Shown here piece by piece: positions 46,219-58,739 of a stretch of 64,000 bases of DNA. This DNA comes from Coriaria nepalensis (taxonomy: Eukaryota; Streptophyta; Magnoliopsida; Cucurbitales; Coriariaceae). Within the stretch, counting starts at the first letter, position 1; every line of letters starts with the position of its first letter. The notes beneath the pieces are model-generated. The model was not told the origin of the DNA. It made no database searches and saw only the letters and a list, made by a program, of their open reading frames with translations. The translations under genes and the position numbers were made by a program. The stretch is from contig CP114495.1 of assembly GCA_027186245.1 (NCBI GenBank), positions 5,347,001 through 5,411,000 on the forward strand. The letters run 5' to 3'.

Positions 46219-47357
46219 ACTCAGCTGTGCTAGCTGTTCTCGCAGCAATCACCACCTTCTTCATCGTAATCCTAATATTCGCTCTCCTATTCTGCCTCTG
46301 CCAAAAACCTATATCCACATCCGATCACCGCCAGATCCAGTCTCGAGCCGCGACGCACAGGATGCCGGAGCTCTCCTCCACCATCGTCGATGAGAGCACG
46401 ATTTTCGATCCCTCCCTTCGAATCTCCATGGCCGACCTCGTCATAGCCACCAAGAACTTCTCTTCCGACCTCATCATCGGCGACGGTTCCTTCGGCCTCG
46501 TCTACAAGGCTCAGCTATCTTCCGGCGTCACCGTCGCAATTAAAAAGCTCGATCCAGACGCTTTCCAAGGTTTTCGAGAATTCCTAGCAGAAATGGAAAC
46601 CCTAGCCAAGCTCCGCCATCCTAATCTCGTCAAGATCTTAGGCTATTGCATGTCGGGAGCTGATCGATTGTTGATCTACGAATTCATCGAGAGAGGCAGT
46701 CTAGACCAATGCCTTTACGACACATCATCGTCGGCCGTTGAGGTATCCGAGCCGAAGAAGTCGTTGATGCAGCTGCCGTTGCCGTGGGACACGAGGATAA
46801 AGATCGTCAAAGGGGTTGCGAATGGGCTTTCGTTTCTTCATGGGCTTTTCAAGCCCATTATCCATAGGGACATAAAGGCTAGCAATGTGTTATTGGATTC
46901 GGAATTTGAGGCCCATATAGCTGATTTTGGACTTGCAAGGACAATCGACACATCATATTCACACGTCTCCACCCAAGTGGCCGGCACAATGGGCTACATG
47001 CCGCCGGAGTACAAGAACGGGATCACGTCGGCCACCGTGAAAGCTGATGTCTATAGTTTCGGGATATTAATGCTGGAGATAGCGATGGGGAGGAGGCCCC
47101 ATTTGCTGTTGGTTCTCGACGGTAGAGAGATGGTGTTAGTGGAATGGGCCGGAAAAATGGTGGTCCAAAACCGTCAGATGGAAATGGTCGATTCAAGTAT
47201 TTCAAGGGAGGGATTAGTAGAGAGTAATGTGAAGGAGTATTTTAGGATAGCTTGTATGTGCACAAATGAGAAAGCAAAAGCAAGGCCTCCTATGAACGAG
47301 GTTGCGGGATTATTAACCCGAATTATCGACTCGAAAAGCGATAATTTTAATGTTTAA
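46209..47357 (+). CDS. Receptor-like serine/threonine kinase, intronless
   Basis: A 382-residue protein. Residues 10-31 form one membrane helix after a very short N-terminus, so there is no ectodomain. The kinase domain runs from about 85 to 373. Gly-rich loop IGDGSFGLVYKA (90-101), VAIKK with Lys112, helix-C Glu128, catalytic HRDIKASN (219-226, an RD kinase), DFGLA (239-243), GTMGYMPPEY (259-268) and DVYSFG (280-285) are all present, so it should be active. Two Cys follow the helix (30, 31), possible palmitoylation sites. The wording is closest, as far as I can recall, to intronless kinases annotated as EMS1- or PSKR-like (LRR-X-related). That subfamily is a guess. An insert at 172-190 separates the hinge from the C-lobe. 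It is GC-richer than its surroundings and has an AATAAA at 47478. It appears intact. Confidence 0.92.
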   Translation: MAINSAVLAVLAAITTFFIVILIFALLFCLCQKPISTSDHRQIQSRAATHRMPELSSTIVDESTIFDPSLRISMADLVIATKNFSSDLIIGDGSFGLVYKAQLSSGVTVAIKKLDPDAFQGFREFLAEMETLAKLRHPNLVKILGYCMSGADRLLIYEFIERGSLDQCLYDTSSSAVEVSEPKKSLMQLPLPWDTRIKIVKGVANGLSFLHGLFKPIIHRDIKASNVLLDSEFEAHIADFGLARTIDTSYSHVSTQVAGTMGYMPPEYKNGITSATVKADVYSFGILMLEIAMGRRPHLLLVLDGREMVLVEWAGKMVVQNRQMEMVDSSISREGLVESNVKEYFRIACMCTNEKAKARPPMNEVAGLLTRIIDSKSDNFNV

Positions 47358-47477
47358 TGATGTTTGTTTGTGCATGAGTGAGTTCATGAGAGGAATGTGA
47401 GTAGTTGTTTTATTGTCAAAGACTAGAATGGAAAGCGAACGCATATAGTAAAATTTGTTTTATAGGCTGATTATTGT

Positions 47478-47483
47478 AATAAA
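47478..47483 (+). other. Polyadenylation signal candidate of the kinase gene
   Basis: AATAAA lies 121 bases after the stop codon, in a T-rich context. Confidence 0.5.
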
Positions 47484-47499
47484 ATGTTATTGGTTATTT

Positions 47500-48109
47500 T
47501 GTTGCTCTTTTAACCTAACCTTTTTTTCTTATTATTGTTTTCCCAATGTTTATATTTAATACATTTTATACATATTTATTGGTTACATCTACAGTATTCA
47601 TCAAATTTAATTAGAAGAATCGCCAAAGTAAAATTTAATTTTAGTTTCAACTTTCTCTCCTCTCTTTTATTTATTTTATTAAATCTTTCAACTTTTCTCT
47701 TTCTTCTTTATTTAAAGAGTTATCTCTTTCATCATTATTATTATATTAATGTTATTTTAAGTTTTCTCTTTACTCTTGATTGATATATATAATGAATTTG
47801 ATAGCCAATGAGGCATAATGAAAATGCATACAAAATAAAAGATTTTGTTCGCAAAATACATAAATGAGTATTTGATCGATTACGCTCAAACAGATGTGAT
47901 AAACATTAGAATCTCCAGGAAAAAAAAACTCAAATTTTGATTTATTCAAAGCCGCTAAGAAATGAACTACAAATCTATACTAATACCAAACAAAACACTC
48001 TAAACTCTAAAATGAAAGAAATTACAAAATGACCCATAAATTAACAAAAAAAAAATACTAAAATGCAAAAATAGACCCCTAAATAATTGAATTTGTCTTC
48101 AAATTTTTT
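47500..48109. other. T- and A-rich intergenic sequence
   Basis: The 82-codon frame at 47535-47783 is a T-run artefact. No gene seen. Confidence 0.45.
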
Positions 48110-48720
48110 GACGCCGTAGACACAGTCAAGGCGTCACCTTGCAAAATCGTAGAAAATCAAAACACTTCTGGAAAGTCATGTCGCACCTAATTCTAACATC
48201 TGAGAGAGAATCTACACCCGTTTCTGTAAACCCTTTTCTTACACTTCTTTTCTAATTGCTCCATGATGTTTTCCTCTAACGCATCATTCCCTTCTACTTC
48301 AGAACAACTCAACCTCAAGTTGTCATTAGGATAAAGTGGATCATTTTCATCAGCAACATACTAAAAAATATCTATGACATTAAAGGTCTTGGAGATCTTC
48401 CTATGCTCAAGAAGATCAATGACATAAGTATTATCATTAATCTTCTTAAGGATTTGGAAGGCCCATAATTCTTCTTATCTAACTTCCTCTGACTCCCGCT
48501 ACTCTTTTTCCTCAGGAACACCATAACCAGTTCACCTACCTTCAACAAATCTTGGCGTCTATGTTTATCATTATCAACCTTGTACTTTGCATTAGAAACC
48601 TCCAGTTGTCTCTTCACTTGTTCAATCACTTCGACATATTGATAAGCTAAGTGTTTGGAGGGAATTTTCTCTCGACACACTCTCTCTCTCTTTGGATGCC
48701 ATCTTGTGTTAATGGGAATC
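48110..48720 (-). pseudogene. Chromovirus integrase C-terminus
   Basis: The frame 48372-48680 reads EVIEQVKRQLEVSNAKYKVD, then NDKHRRQDLLKVGELVMVFL. Shifting frames continue with ISKTFNVIDIF and NDNLRLSCSEVEGND down to about 48230. This is the end of a CRM/Reina-like chromovirus polyprotein. No LTR was recognised on either side. Confidence 0.8.
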
Positions 48721-50190
48721 CTAGGGATTTGTGTCCCTTATATATGAGACACAATTGGACAACAAAATGCCACTAAATTACACTGCTATATTGTGGGGAT
48801 AAGAAAATGTCATTCATATTTTGTGAAATTGGCAGCACTAGGAACCGTGCCCATAGATTAATGGCATAGTATTTTAATGAGAGTATTTATAAAACTAAAC
48901 CCTCATTTAAACTATTTTAAAAAGTAGACCCAAAAAGGAATTAGTTATGAAAATTTCCTTCCTTTTTTACTTTTGTTGATTTTTTTAATGAAAAATAAAA
49001 AGAATATGTAAAATTATCAAAACACCCCTCCAGTTAATTATTTTAATGAAATAAATAAAAAGAAAGAAAAAAGAAACCCCTCAACTTCCCACCATTTCCC
49101 ACATGATCGTCTTCTCCAACAAACGGCTTCATCTTCATCTTCTTCTTTATCATCTTCATCTTCTTTTCTTCTTCATCTTGAAATCAAAAAGTTCTTCTTC
49201 AAAACAAAAATCATGGTTTGAACTAAAAATATGAGTTTTGAGAAGTTAAGGAAGAGGCCAAATTTATGATTCGCTAGAGAAAGCCAGGTAAGCAAGCTAA
49301 GTTGGAGCTGGAATCAAGGACTGAAAATGTTGAAGTGTCGCCGAAGATAAAATTATAGTGACTTTAAAATTAAGGTATTTTGTGTAAAATCACTACTTTT
49401 TATGTTTTGGACTGAATTTTGTGTATTTGGAATGAGTTATATGTGTTTGGACTGAAATTTTGGTGAAAATGATAAGAAACTAAAAAATCTCGAGCCTTCA
49501 TTTTGTTGTTCATGAACTGCTCGATGGCTCAAGCTCTTAATCCCTAAGACTTTGAGATGTTTGATTCCCTCATCTCAAGGGTTCTACGGGTCCTGAAAGT
49601 ACCCATAGAGCATTGAGGAAAAGTCTTTTAAGTTTCTAACTTCAATGCTCAATGGCTCGATGAGTTCTTAAGACTATACCCTTAAATCATGGAGCTTTAA
49701 GGTCAAAGACTTTCAAGTCTCTGCGCTCTCATATTGATGGCTCGATGAGTACTTTTAAGACCCATCATGCTTTGAGATGAGAGATTGGAGACTTGGAAGT
49801 CTCTGACCTCAATTTCGATGCACCTTCATATTTAGAAATCCCTTGATTTGTGGGATGTTTTCTCTATCACGGAGGCATTTTGACAAGGTTCTGAGTCTCG
49901 GAATGAAACAAAATGAATGACAACAAAATTGACGTGCAAAGACAAATCAGAAAAGATAAAAATGTCCAAGGCATACAAATATGTTGTAAAAGGGAATATT
50001 CTCACTCATCAAGGAAGAATTAGTCAAAGATGCTTTGCTTGCTCATTAAAGAGGAGAATTAGTCAAATTAAAGTTCCTAAATTTGCTCCTTAACTTATGG
50101 ACTTGTTCACTAACAAAGCTTGCTCATCAAGCAAAAAAAGCTTTGACCACCAAGTCTCCAGCCACTATAAAGGCCTTCACCAAGAGAAAA
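48721..50190. repeat. Repeat-derived, non-coding sequence
   Basis: (TTCATC)n-like pyrimidine repeats lie at 49125-49195. Loosely repeated phrases around GGCTCGATGAGT and TTTGAGATGAG lie at 49500-49800. CCACTATAAAGGCC at 50162 looks like a TATA box, and with the pyrimidine-rich sequence after it suggests a plus-strand LTR. No partner LTR was found. Confidence 0.4.
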
Positions 50191-50193
50191 GAA

Positions 50194-50310
50194 AGAGTTC
50201 ACCCATTCCCAAATTAGGGAGCTCTCACAAAGAGTTCACCCTTTCCCAAAGTAGGGAGCTCTCATAAAGAGTTCACATATCCCCAAAGGAGGGAGCTCTC
50301 ACAAAGTTCC
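50194..50310. repeat. 37 bp tandem repeat, three and a half copies
   Basis: AGAGTTCAC starts at 50194, 50231 and 50268, with a partial unit near 50305. Each unit contains TTCCCAAA (or TCCCCAAA) and GGGAGCTCTCA(C/T)AAA. Units differ at a few positions. Confidence 0.9.
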
Positions 50311-50799
50311 CTCTAAAAGGAAGAGAGCCTTCCTAAGACAAAGGCCTAAAACCCGCACAAATCTAGTTCTTCTCTGCTTCACTTCAAGCTTCAACCCAGA
50401 CAAAACCGATAGTTCCTTTGAAATTCTCAATTCTTCAAGCAACAACCCACACAAAGCAATTGGTGTTCTTAATTTTACTCCATAGGCTCTATAGTTTATA
50501 TGATTTCACTTTCACTTTATAAGCTATCTTTTATATATTTTTATCGTTATAGCTTAATATATCTAATATCTAAGAATTTGGAACCTTTCTCACTTTCTGT
50601 TCACTTCAGTAAGCTTTTAATTCATTTGAAGTCATATTTTCTTTCCACACATCTTCTTTTCTACTCCTAAAAGGCGAAGCACTCTTTATCAAGTCTGGAG
50701 ACAGAAACAATATTTCTAATAAATGTCGGTGGAAAATAATAGTCTCGAATTTAAAACTAAGCCCAAAGGAAAAATAAAACTATAAGTGCCTACAGCTAA

Positions 50800-51000
50800 G
50801 GCATTAACTTTTACTCTATTTTCAGCTCCTAGGTTGACCTCTCTCTTCTTCAAGATCCATCTACTTATGAGATTCTGCACATTATTATAAATATGGGAAC
50901 AACAACCCGTATCTTAAACCCAAGTAGAATGATCATTGCAAGAAAGTTTAACTTTAATCATAAACAAACCTAATGTAGCATCACTATGCTTTTTAAGACT
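50800..51000 (-). pseudogene. Copia protease fragment
   Basis: The minus strand reads STWV*DTGCCSHIYNNVQ then KKREVNLGAENRVKVNALA. This matches the copia protease segment SWVLDTGCGSHIC.NVQ...GEVDLRVGNGARV. The catalytic DTG is kept; one stop interrupts it. It ends at the LTR border 51011. Confidence 0.75.
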
Positions 51001-51010
51001 TGTAAGACAC

Positions 51011-52619
51011 TGTTAGGAAACAGGGGCATGCTAAAAATAAAATAAATGCAGCAGAAGTAATATTTAAAATTTTATTCGGATTATATCCTAGCATGCACAA
51101 TTTCGATCTAGATTGATCATACAACAATTATCACGCATATAATATATTTTACAAAAAGCACGGTAAGATGAGGAGGCCCCCACATGTTCGCTCTCTAACC
51201 GTTATCCACATGGTTTGTTTCACACAGTTAAGTTTCTACTTAAAATATCAACTGATCAAATAATAAGTTGAGGCAAAAAGAATGGGAAAATACTCTTTTC
51301 TCTCCATAATTTTCAGCAAAGAGGCTTGTTTGAGCATTGTGAATTTCAGCCACTACTAGCAGTATTTATAGGCAAAGGCTAGGTCATTGTTTTCTTATCT
51401 TATTAGGATTTGTCGTTGCCTTAAAAAACAAAATTGAGATGGGAAAACCTATAGTATAGCCTACCACTCATGGGTTATTTAATCAACCCTTTGATTAATT
51501 TTTCCTCATGAAAATCTAATTAATAATCCAGCTCATTAATCATTTAATGTTCGATTATGAAATAATTAAGACCCTTTTATGATTAAATAAAAATTCTTAT
51601 ATGACTTACTAATTTATAATTAATTCAATATCATACTTAGTTGTGCTAACAAAGATGTATGACATTAAATTAATAATTACTATCTTACCCTTATATTCAA
51701 ATTACAAATCAAATTACCATTTTACACAAAATGATTTGGTCTGTTTTTTGTTTTCTCCGATAAAACTTTAACTGTGTTACTATAAACTTTATGTGTGCGA
51801 CCGATGAAGTTCTATATCACACAAACAAGAGGATTTCATAAACACATTTATGATTTTATTAAATCCAAACCATCTACTTTGAAAAGATTCCTTATTCAAT
51901 AAAGTATATAATCCATAGGACTTTATTCCAAATATGGAAGCAATTAATTCTCTTTTGACCACTCATAATATTTCTTGCATAACATTTCATGTCAGCGGTT
52001 CATACGAGTTCACCCATAGCTAGGGCTAGGGCTAATTGGAATGATGTCAAAGTATGAAGTCCAGTACTCAACTAAACCATGGTGTCAAGTCGGAGGATCA
52101 TATGTAAAATAGTCACTAGATAATTATTATTAATAATTAGTATTAATTACCACTTAAAATTATCTAAGCATCACGTTTAGCACATTTAGTCTCTACTAAG
52201 CACCTACGCAATCATTATGGTGTGTTCCACTAAAAGCACTTGTTGTGAGATCGTCCAACCTAACAATTAGGTGATGAATTACATGATAGTTTATCCGGAT
52301 TATTCAATGTCCATTCTCAAGATCCAATGATAATGAACCATTTGTATCTTAAAAGTTTTTAGCGACTCAAGTCTCTATTAGCAGATCTATATCAGAGTCT
52401 CCAAAGTGCATAGCTCAAGTATTAGACTTTATCACGATATGCATTTATAGAACATATAATATTAATTCTAACAAAATTAATAAATATGATAAATAATAAC
52501 TGACTTTCATTAATGAAAATAAATAATGTCTTACTAATATCTACATAAAGATAGTATCTCATAAACTATTTGGCCCATCGGATTAAAATCCGATTGGCTT
52601 GATGGACATACACTTTTTA
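51011..52619 (-). repeat. Copia LTR (about 1.6 kb)
   Basis: On the plus strand it starts TGTTAGGAAACAGG and ends near CATACACTTTTTA at RNase H-proximal sequence. The other LTRs of this family end CACTTTCA. It aligns with 58740-60753 (TGATTTTATTAAATC, GGGCTAATTGGAATGATGTC, CAAAGTATGAAG, TAGTCTCTA(C/A)TAAGCACC). It lies on the 3' side of the minus-strand copia pol at 52620-55045. Confidence 0.75.
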
Positions 52620-55045
52620 TTTCTCTCTTGCACTAAATCAACTCATTTTTTAATATAATTCCCATCTTTTCATAATGGTGATCGAACTTCTATTGGTAAA
52701 GCACCTTGGTGAATAGATCAGCTATGTTGTCATCTATGTCGACCTTTTCTATGTTGACTTCTCCTCTTCCAATTATCTCTCAGATGAGGTGATAACGTCA
52801 CAACACATGTTTGGAGTTCTGATGAGATATAGGTTCCTTTGCTTATGGTATTACATTGTTGTTATCATAGAACACTACAACGGTATCAATGATTCCCGGA
52901 ACAACATCAAGTTTAGTTATGAACTTTTTGATCTAAACAGCCTCCATTACTGCCTTTGAAGTTGTAATGTATTATGCTTTAGTAGTAGAATCCGCAGTTA
53001 TAGCCTAATTGAAACTCTTCTAAATGACTGCTCCACCAAATTGATTACAAGCTAACAATTGATTCAAAGAAGAGGTATTCTAACCTTCTGAGTAGTGGAG
53101 GAAGCCATTGCTGCAAAGAGTGTATAGAAGGCGAGAGGACAGTTCGACAGCCTAGAGGGAGAGAGAAGCAAATGAGAGAAGAAAAAGGTGATATTTAGCG
53201 TGATAATGAATCCTGAAGTTGATTTACTATCATCAACATCTTACTAGAAGCTAGAGTTTGTGAAACTCCCAATTTTCAAGTCAGATCCTCCGTAAATCAA
53301 GAATATGTCGTTATTCCTTCTTAAGTACTTAAGAATGTTCTTGACAGCAATCAAATGCTTTTGACCGGGATTACCATGAAACATGCTCGTAAGACTTAGA
53401 GCATAGCCAACATCTGGTCTTGTACATAACATAGCATACATGATAGATCCTATTGTCGAGGCAAAAGGGATTCCACTCATCTCATCCATTTCCGATTATG
53501 TCTTGGGAGACATTATCTTGGAGAGGTAGATTCATTGACTCATTGGCAGGAGTTCTTTCTTGGAATCTTCCATACTAAACCTTTTTAGCACTTTGTCTAT
53601 GTAAGTCGAATAGGTCAATCCTAGCAGTCTTCGAGATCAATCTTTATAGATCTTTATTCCTAGAATATAAGATGTTTCACCCAAATCTTTCATGGATAAG
53701 TTCTTTGGTAGCCATAGCTTAATAGACTATAATATACCTACATCATTCCCAATGAGCAGTATGTCATCCACATAGATAATTATGAAAGCAATAGAGCACC
53801 AAATAACTTTCGTACACACATGAATCATCTTCATTCTTAGTGAAGTCAATCGATTTGATCGTTTCATCAAAATAAATGTTCTAACTCTAAGATGCTTGTT
53901 TAAGGCCGTATATAAACCTTTGCAGCTTACACAACTTCCTTGTGTTTTTTTGCTTCGTGAAGCCCACGGGTTATATCATATACATAACCTCCTTAAGGAA
54001 CCCATTCAAGAATGTAGTTTTCACGTCCATTTTCCAAATCTCATATTCATGGCAAGCATATTCAAATGGATTTAGTCATTGCAATGGGCCAGAAGGTTTC
54101 TTCATAATCGGTCCATTCTTTTTGCATATAACTTTTTGCAACTTGTCTAGCCTTATAGGTCTTGACATTTTCATCTACCCTGATTTTCTTCCTAAAAAAT
54201 CATTTGCATCCTATAGGAACTATTCCTTCCGGTGCATCCACTAAGTCCTATACTTACTTGGCATACATGGAATCCATCTCAGATCTCATAGCATCTAGCC
54301 ATCTCGTAGAATCCAAGCAACTAAAATCCTCATAGTAAGTCGTAGGATCATCTTCTATGATTGGCCCATTACTTAGTTTTTCTATTAAAAATCTATAACG
54401 CTCTAGCCCACTAGATGTTTAGTAGATCTACGAACCGTTTTTGTACTCTAAGGTATCACAACATCATCTTTTTGGGGTACGTCAGCTGAAACTAGTGGGT
54501 TAACATGATCATCAAGTTGAACGTCATTTTGTGTATCTTAAACTTCATCAAATTCAATTTTACTCCCACTAATCCTTTCAGAAAGGAATTCCTTCTCTAA
54601 GAAGACAATGTGTTTAGCAATAAAGATTTTTTGCTCGGTGAGATTATAAAACTAATAACCCAAAGTTTCCTTTGGATGCCCCACAAAATAACATTTCTCG
54701 GATCTAGCCTCAAACTTTTTTGCTTCTTGCTTCTTGACATAAGCATGGTAGCCCCATACATTAATATGTTCAAAAATTGTCCTTCTGCCTTTCCATATCA
54801 TATAGTGTCGATGAAACAGTCTTTAAAGGTATCCTATTAATAATGTAAGTGGAGGTTTCTAGTGTATATATCTAGAATGATGAAGGTAGATCAGTAAAGT
54901 TCATCATGGACCGAACCAACCCCAAGAGTCTTATTTCTCCTCTCAAACACACCATTCAGCTGCGGTGTTCTCAAAGGGGTTTATTGTGAGATTATACCAT
55001 TCTCTTTCAAGTAGTCAAGAAACTTATGGCTAAGTATTTATCACC
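52620..55045 (-). pseudogene. Copia pol remnant: integrase end, RT, RNase H
   Basis: Read right to left. The integrase end, near 55040-54890, has an LNGVSERRNRTLL-like segment. RT has EIWKMDVKTTFLNGFLKEVM near 54050 and GLKQASRS near 53900. Next comes GIPFASTIGSIMYAMLCTRP then DVGYALSL (53244-53489). RNase H has ADSTTKA*YITTSKAVMEAV near 52980, and the tail NIADLFTKVL lies near 52720. Stops, frameshifts and a foreign-looking purine-rich stretch at 53090-53210 interrupt it. It breaks off at about 55045 within integrase, so gag, protease and the 5' LTR are gone. Confidence 0.87.
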
Positions 55046-56660
55046 TCGATAATGAATTAGATGTACGTGAGATTATACCATGTTTAACATGTTCATGCAT
55101 TAGATGTACATGATTTAAGTAGTTAAATGTACATGCATCATGTTTCACATATATACCATGTTTAAAAACTAGGAGGTAGTATATGCATAACATATATATG
55201 TGTATTGATTGATGAGACCATGCTTATTTCAAATTTCTTCTTTGATAAGATTAAACTCGAATTGGTCATAAAATTAATTTATGGTATGCCTTCCAAATAT
55301 TATAATATATGTGATACTTATATTAATTATAAATTGGCTACAAACACGTGAGACTTATAATTTGTGTCAATATGTGTGTTTATTATGTTAGCATATGATG
55401 TGTGACTGAGTAGTATTTTTATCCTGGACGTGAACATGGACACATGCACAAGCTAATTTGACACATTATATTTCACAAAAATGTTTGGGTAAAGCTTAAC
55501 TAAAATAACATAATTGGCTGTAAATACGTGAGATTATGTTCTCTTAGAGGCATATGAGGAAAAATTAGATGAGATGTAATTGTAAAAGCATTTTCTACCT
55601 TTCATGCTTATTATAATTGGCTACATATCCTTTTCCCACTAAGAATATTAATTTTTCTCATTTTATATAAGAGGGTACTATAAATTTGTAAGAAAATAGT
55701 AGGAGATACCCAAGTTGTTAAGACCTTTGATTTTTGTAGTTAATATTGTATGAAAATATTATGTATGTTAGTTTTTGTAAACCATACTTTAGAGTCCATT
55801 CACAAGTTAAATAATTTGGTTAGACCAAAATTTCGAAAGGAATGGCATTAGGAATCTAAAAGAATCGTTTTTAGAGATGAACATATTATTGTTATCTCAA
55901 ATCTAACATTAGGACATTTTGGTTACTTTTAAGGAGTACTTGGAGGAACAAGGATCACTTGGTTGAAGTGATTAAAGCGAATTAATGAGATGCAATGTAT
56001 TGTATCGGCATTAATGAATAACTAGCTTCAAAAGTATCACGAGAAATTACATATCATTGAGATTATCGATAACTTTAAATTTGTTATTGGTATAAATATT
56101 CCAAATGACATATATGAAATCTCTCAAGCCTTATTTAATTTAATGATATCCGAAAGGCACCTTTGTTAGAGAACAAGTGCCAAAATATTTTGTGACATTT
56201 GGAAGTGAAGTGAAAGGAACAAGTTTTACAGTTATTAAAATTCTAAGTAGTAACTTAGTTAGTTAACAATTACTTTTCTAAAGTAATATTTTAATATTGC
56301 AAATGACTGCATATTTGTTATTTAATCATATTTGTTATCGTTTGAGCGGCTAAAATAAATTACAAATGGGGGTTTTTATTGTTATTTAATCAATTTGAGA
56401 TAGTTAAATGTGGGCATGTGTTATTAAATCAATTTGAGAGGTGATAATATAAATTTAACTCAAAAATTGATTCTTTCAAATCTTTGTTTATAAGTAATCA
56501 AATACTTGATTTGGTTAAAAAGCAAGTTAACATCAATCTTTCTTAGTTATTCTCCATGTAATTAAACGGATGCAATGAAAAATCATCATTCTATTTCTGT
56601 TTTTATTCTTATTTTCCATCCCTTTGAAAAATTGAACTAGGCGCTTCCTTAAGGCTTTTT
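55046..56660. other. AT-rich intergenic sequence
   Basis: Loose repeats of ATGTACATG(A/C)AT and ACCATGTTTAA lie near 55060-55200. No coding frame or transposon domain recognised. Confidence 0.45.
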
Positions 56661-57432
56661 CTATATATATATAGATTCATGGGACACTTTTTTACACTAC
56701 TTTTAGGCCGATGAAATTAAACCTAAAGGTATTCCCTAATTTTCACAATAATAGAAACTGAATTCATCCGCCACGCCAAGCTACAGTTTCACTGCATATT
56801 TCAGCCACTGCCACCTACAAGCGAAACCATCACACCAACCCCAACCCATTTTGCTGACGCTCGCCGCTACAGATCATAGGAGACCGACGAACAAAAATTT
56901 TTCTAGACAAATTGGATTTATTTTCTTAAGATTGTTGTCATTGCGAAAGTTCGTCGCAATATTTTGATCTAAGAGTTCATAGGAGTATTTTGATCTTGTA
57001 TTTCTCTAAGAGTATTTTGATCTTGTATTTCTCTAAGAGTATTTTGATCTTGTATTTTTTTAAGACTATTTTGATCTTGTATTTCGATATTTAGACAGTA
57101 GGAATATTTCGTATTTGCCAGATGAACATTACGATAAATTTCGTGATTAGTGTTATTAGCGTATTCCTCTATTCTTGGTTTTGAACATACTCTGAATCAC
57201 GCCTTCGACTCTACAAACTATAAAGGCGGCTGAAATTTTCAGAGAAGTTGGTGGTAGGGCGGCGGCCGGTTTGAATTCATATAATAAAAGGGATAATTTT
57301 TTAAGTTTATTTTAGATGTGTGGAAATTTCAAGCAATTTTAATTTTCAAATTTAATTTCATCTAATGCCTAAAAGTTATGTAAAAAAAAGTGTGAAAAAG
57401 AGTGTTCCTTAAACTTATTCTATATATATATT
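56661..57432. mobile_element. Terminal-inverted-repeat element (about 0.77 kb)
   Basis: The left end (CTATATATATATAGA, GGGACACTTTTTTACAC, ACTTTTAGGC, GATGAAATTAAA) matches the reverse complement of the right end (TATATATATAGA, GGAACACTC, TCACACTTTTTTTTACA, AACTTTTAGGC, GATGAAATTAAA). The inverted repeats are 70-85 bp, diverged, with small indels. The interior has no transposase frame but includes a GC-richer block (56765-56890) and a 27 bp tandem repeat. Long TIRs suggest a Mutator-like MITE. A target duplication could not be settled because the flanks are TA-rich. Confidence 0.7.
56984..57087. repeat. 27 bp tandem repeat, four copies
   Basis: AGTATTTTGATCTTGTATTT starts at 56984, 57011 and 57038; a fourth copy with ACTATTTTGATC starts at 57065. 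A half-unit (ATATTTTGATCTAAGAG) precedes at 56959. The array lies inside the TIR element. Confidence 0.93.
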
Positions 57433-57439
57433 ATAATTA

Positions 57440-57595
57440 ATATTTTTGGTCTGATGTTGGCTAGATTGCTACAAACTCATTATTTGGGTTTAATTTGAAT
57501 TAGACTAATTGTCAAACCAATACATTTTAAGCCTATGAATTTTAGGCGATCGATTTGATTTTCGGCCGGATTAGTTGGGTGATCAATTTTCTATA

Positions 57596-57633
<38 letters not shown>

Positions 57634-58739
57634 TCCCTCCACTCAACCAATTCGAGTTTTCATAGAGCCTGGGGGTGGTGGGTATATGGAGAGGTGGCGG
57701 CTTTTGTCGGCGGTAATCGATTTACCGACAGCGGTCAGTGTATTTGGAAGGACAAAAATGAAAGAAACAAAATGAATCAAGGGGAAAAAAAATATTAAAG
57801 TTTAAGTGTTAATGTTTTATTTTTTATTTTTCAAATAATAGCTGACCTGATATAGTTATTTGACATGCCATTTCAACTTCCAATTAATGAAAATAAAATA
57901 TATTAATAATAAGAGAATTTTCATCCATATATAAAATACAATATCTTTTTATTCATTATAAAATACGAATGATTTTAATCCCTATCCCTAAAAATATGCA
58001 TAAGAAACCTTTAGTGAAAATATAATGATTTTTATGCAACTTTATTTTTTCGTCCTTTTAGTTTAATTTTAAAAATTCATATTTCGGAAAATGTTTTAAT
58101 TCTTCAATAGTCAAAATAAGATTTTTTAATACTTCCAATCACTTTTTCCGACAAATGGAATAAAGTGACCTTGTTTTCACGACGCGGCACACTACATCAT
58201 TATATATACATACCATGTTAGCATACCACGTCATGTACTAATGTCACATCAGCTCACTAGTTGGAAAATATTTGTTGGAAGGTAACAAATACAATTCTCC
58301 AAAAATGCTTACTAATTTATCTAAGACATAAATCTCAAGAGACTAGATCTAACATAATTATAGAGGGAATTCACTGGAATCTCACCTCGGTGTAATCCTT
58401 GCATGCTTCCTTTGCCAATTAAGAGGTTCGAAGTTGGGCGTACCGTTGACAAGATCGTTCAGGGCCTCCATCCAGAAAATCACTTCAATATCTTGGTGCC
58501 AATCGTGAGGAAGAACTCTTAAAAGCTCAACTACTAGGGATTTTCTTTAAACTATGAAGAAGGAAAAATCATGGAAGTCATGAACAAAATGGCAGAAACG
58601 GAAGGCGGAAGTCTAAACCTTCTAGGGGAAAACCCCATTTAATCCCCTACCACCTGAAACCGAAGAGTCACTTGGAGCACGATGGAAAGCTCAGTTGTGC
58701 AAGGTTCAAGAACAGTTGTCGCCCATATGGCTCTAGTCT
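57440..58739. other. Intergenic sequence with TA and T tracts
   Basis: A (TA)n run and a T18 tract lie at 57598-57630. A GC-richer patch follows (57665-57745). 58380-58740 is less AT-rich but has no recognised frame. Confidence 0.4.

Noticed and set aside
47023..47205. 60-codon minus-strand frame within the kinase gene
   Set aside because: Antisense shadow of a kinase domain with all motifs on the plus strand.
47535..47783. 82-codon plus-strand hydrophobic frame after the kinase
   Set aside because: Phe/Leu/Tyr runs from T-rich intergenic DNA; no start context, domain or splice support. The same applies to 62646-62909 and 35399-35662.
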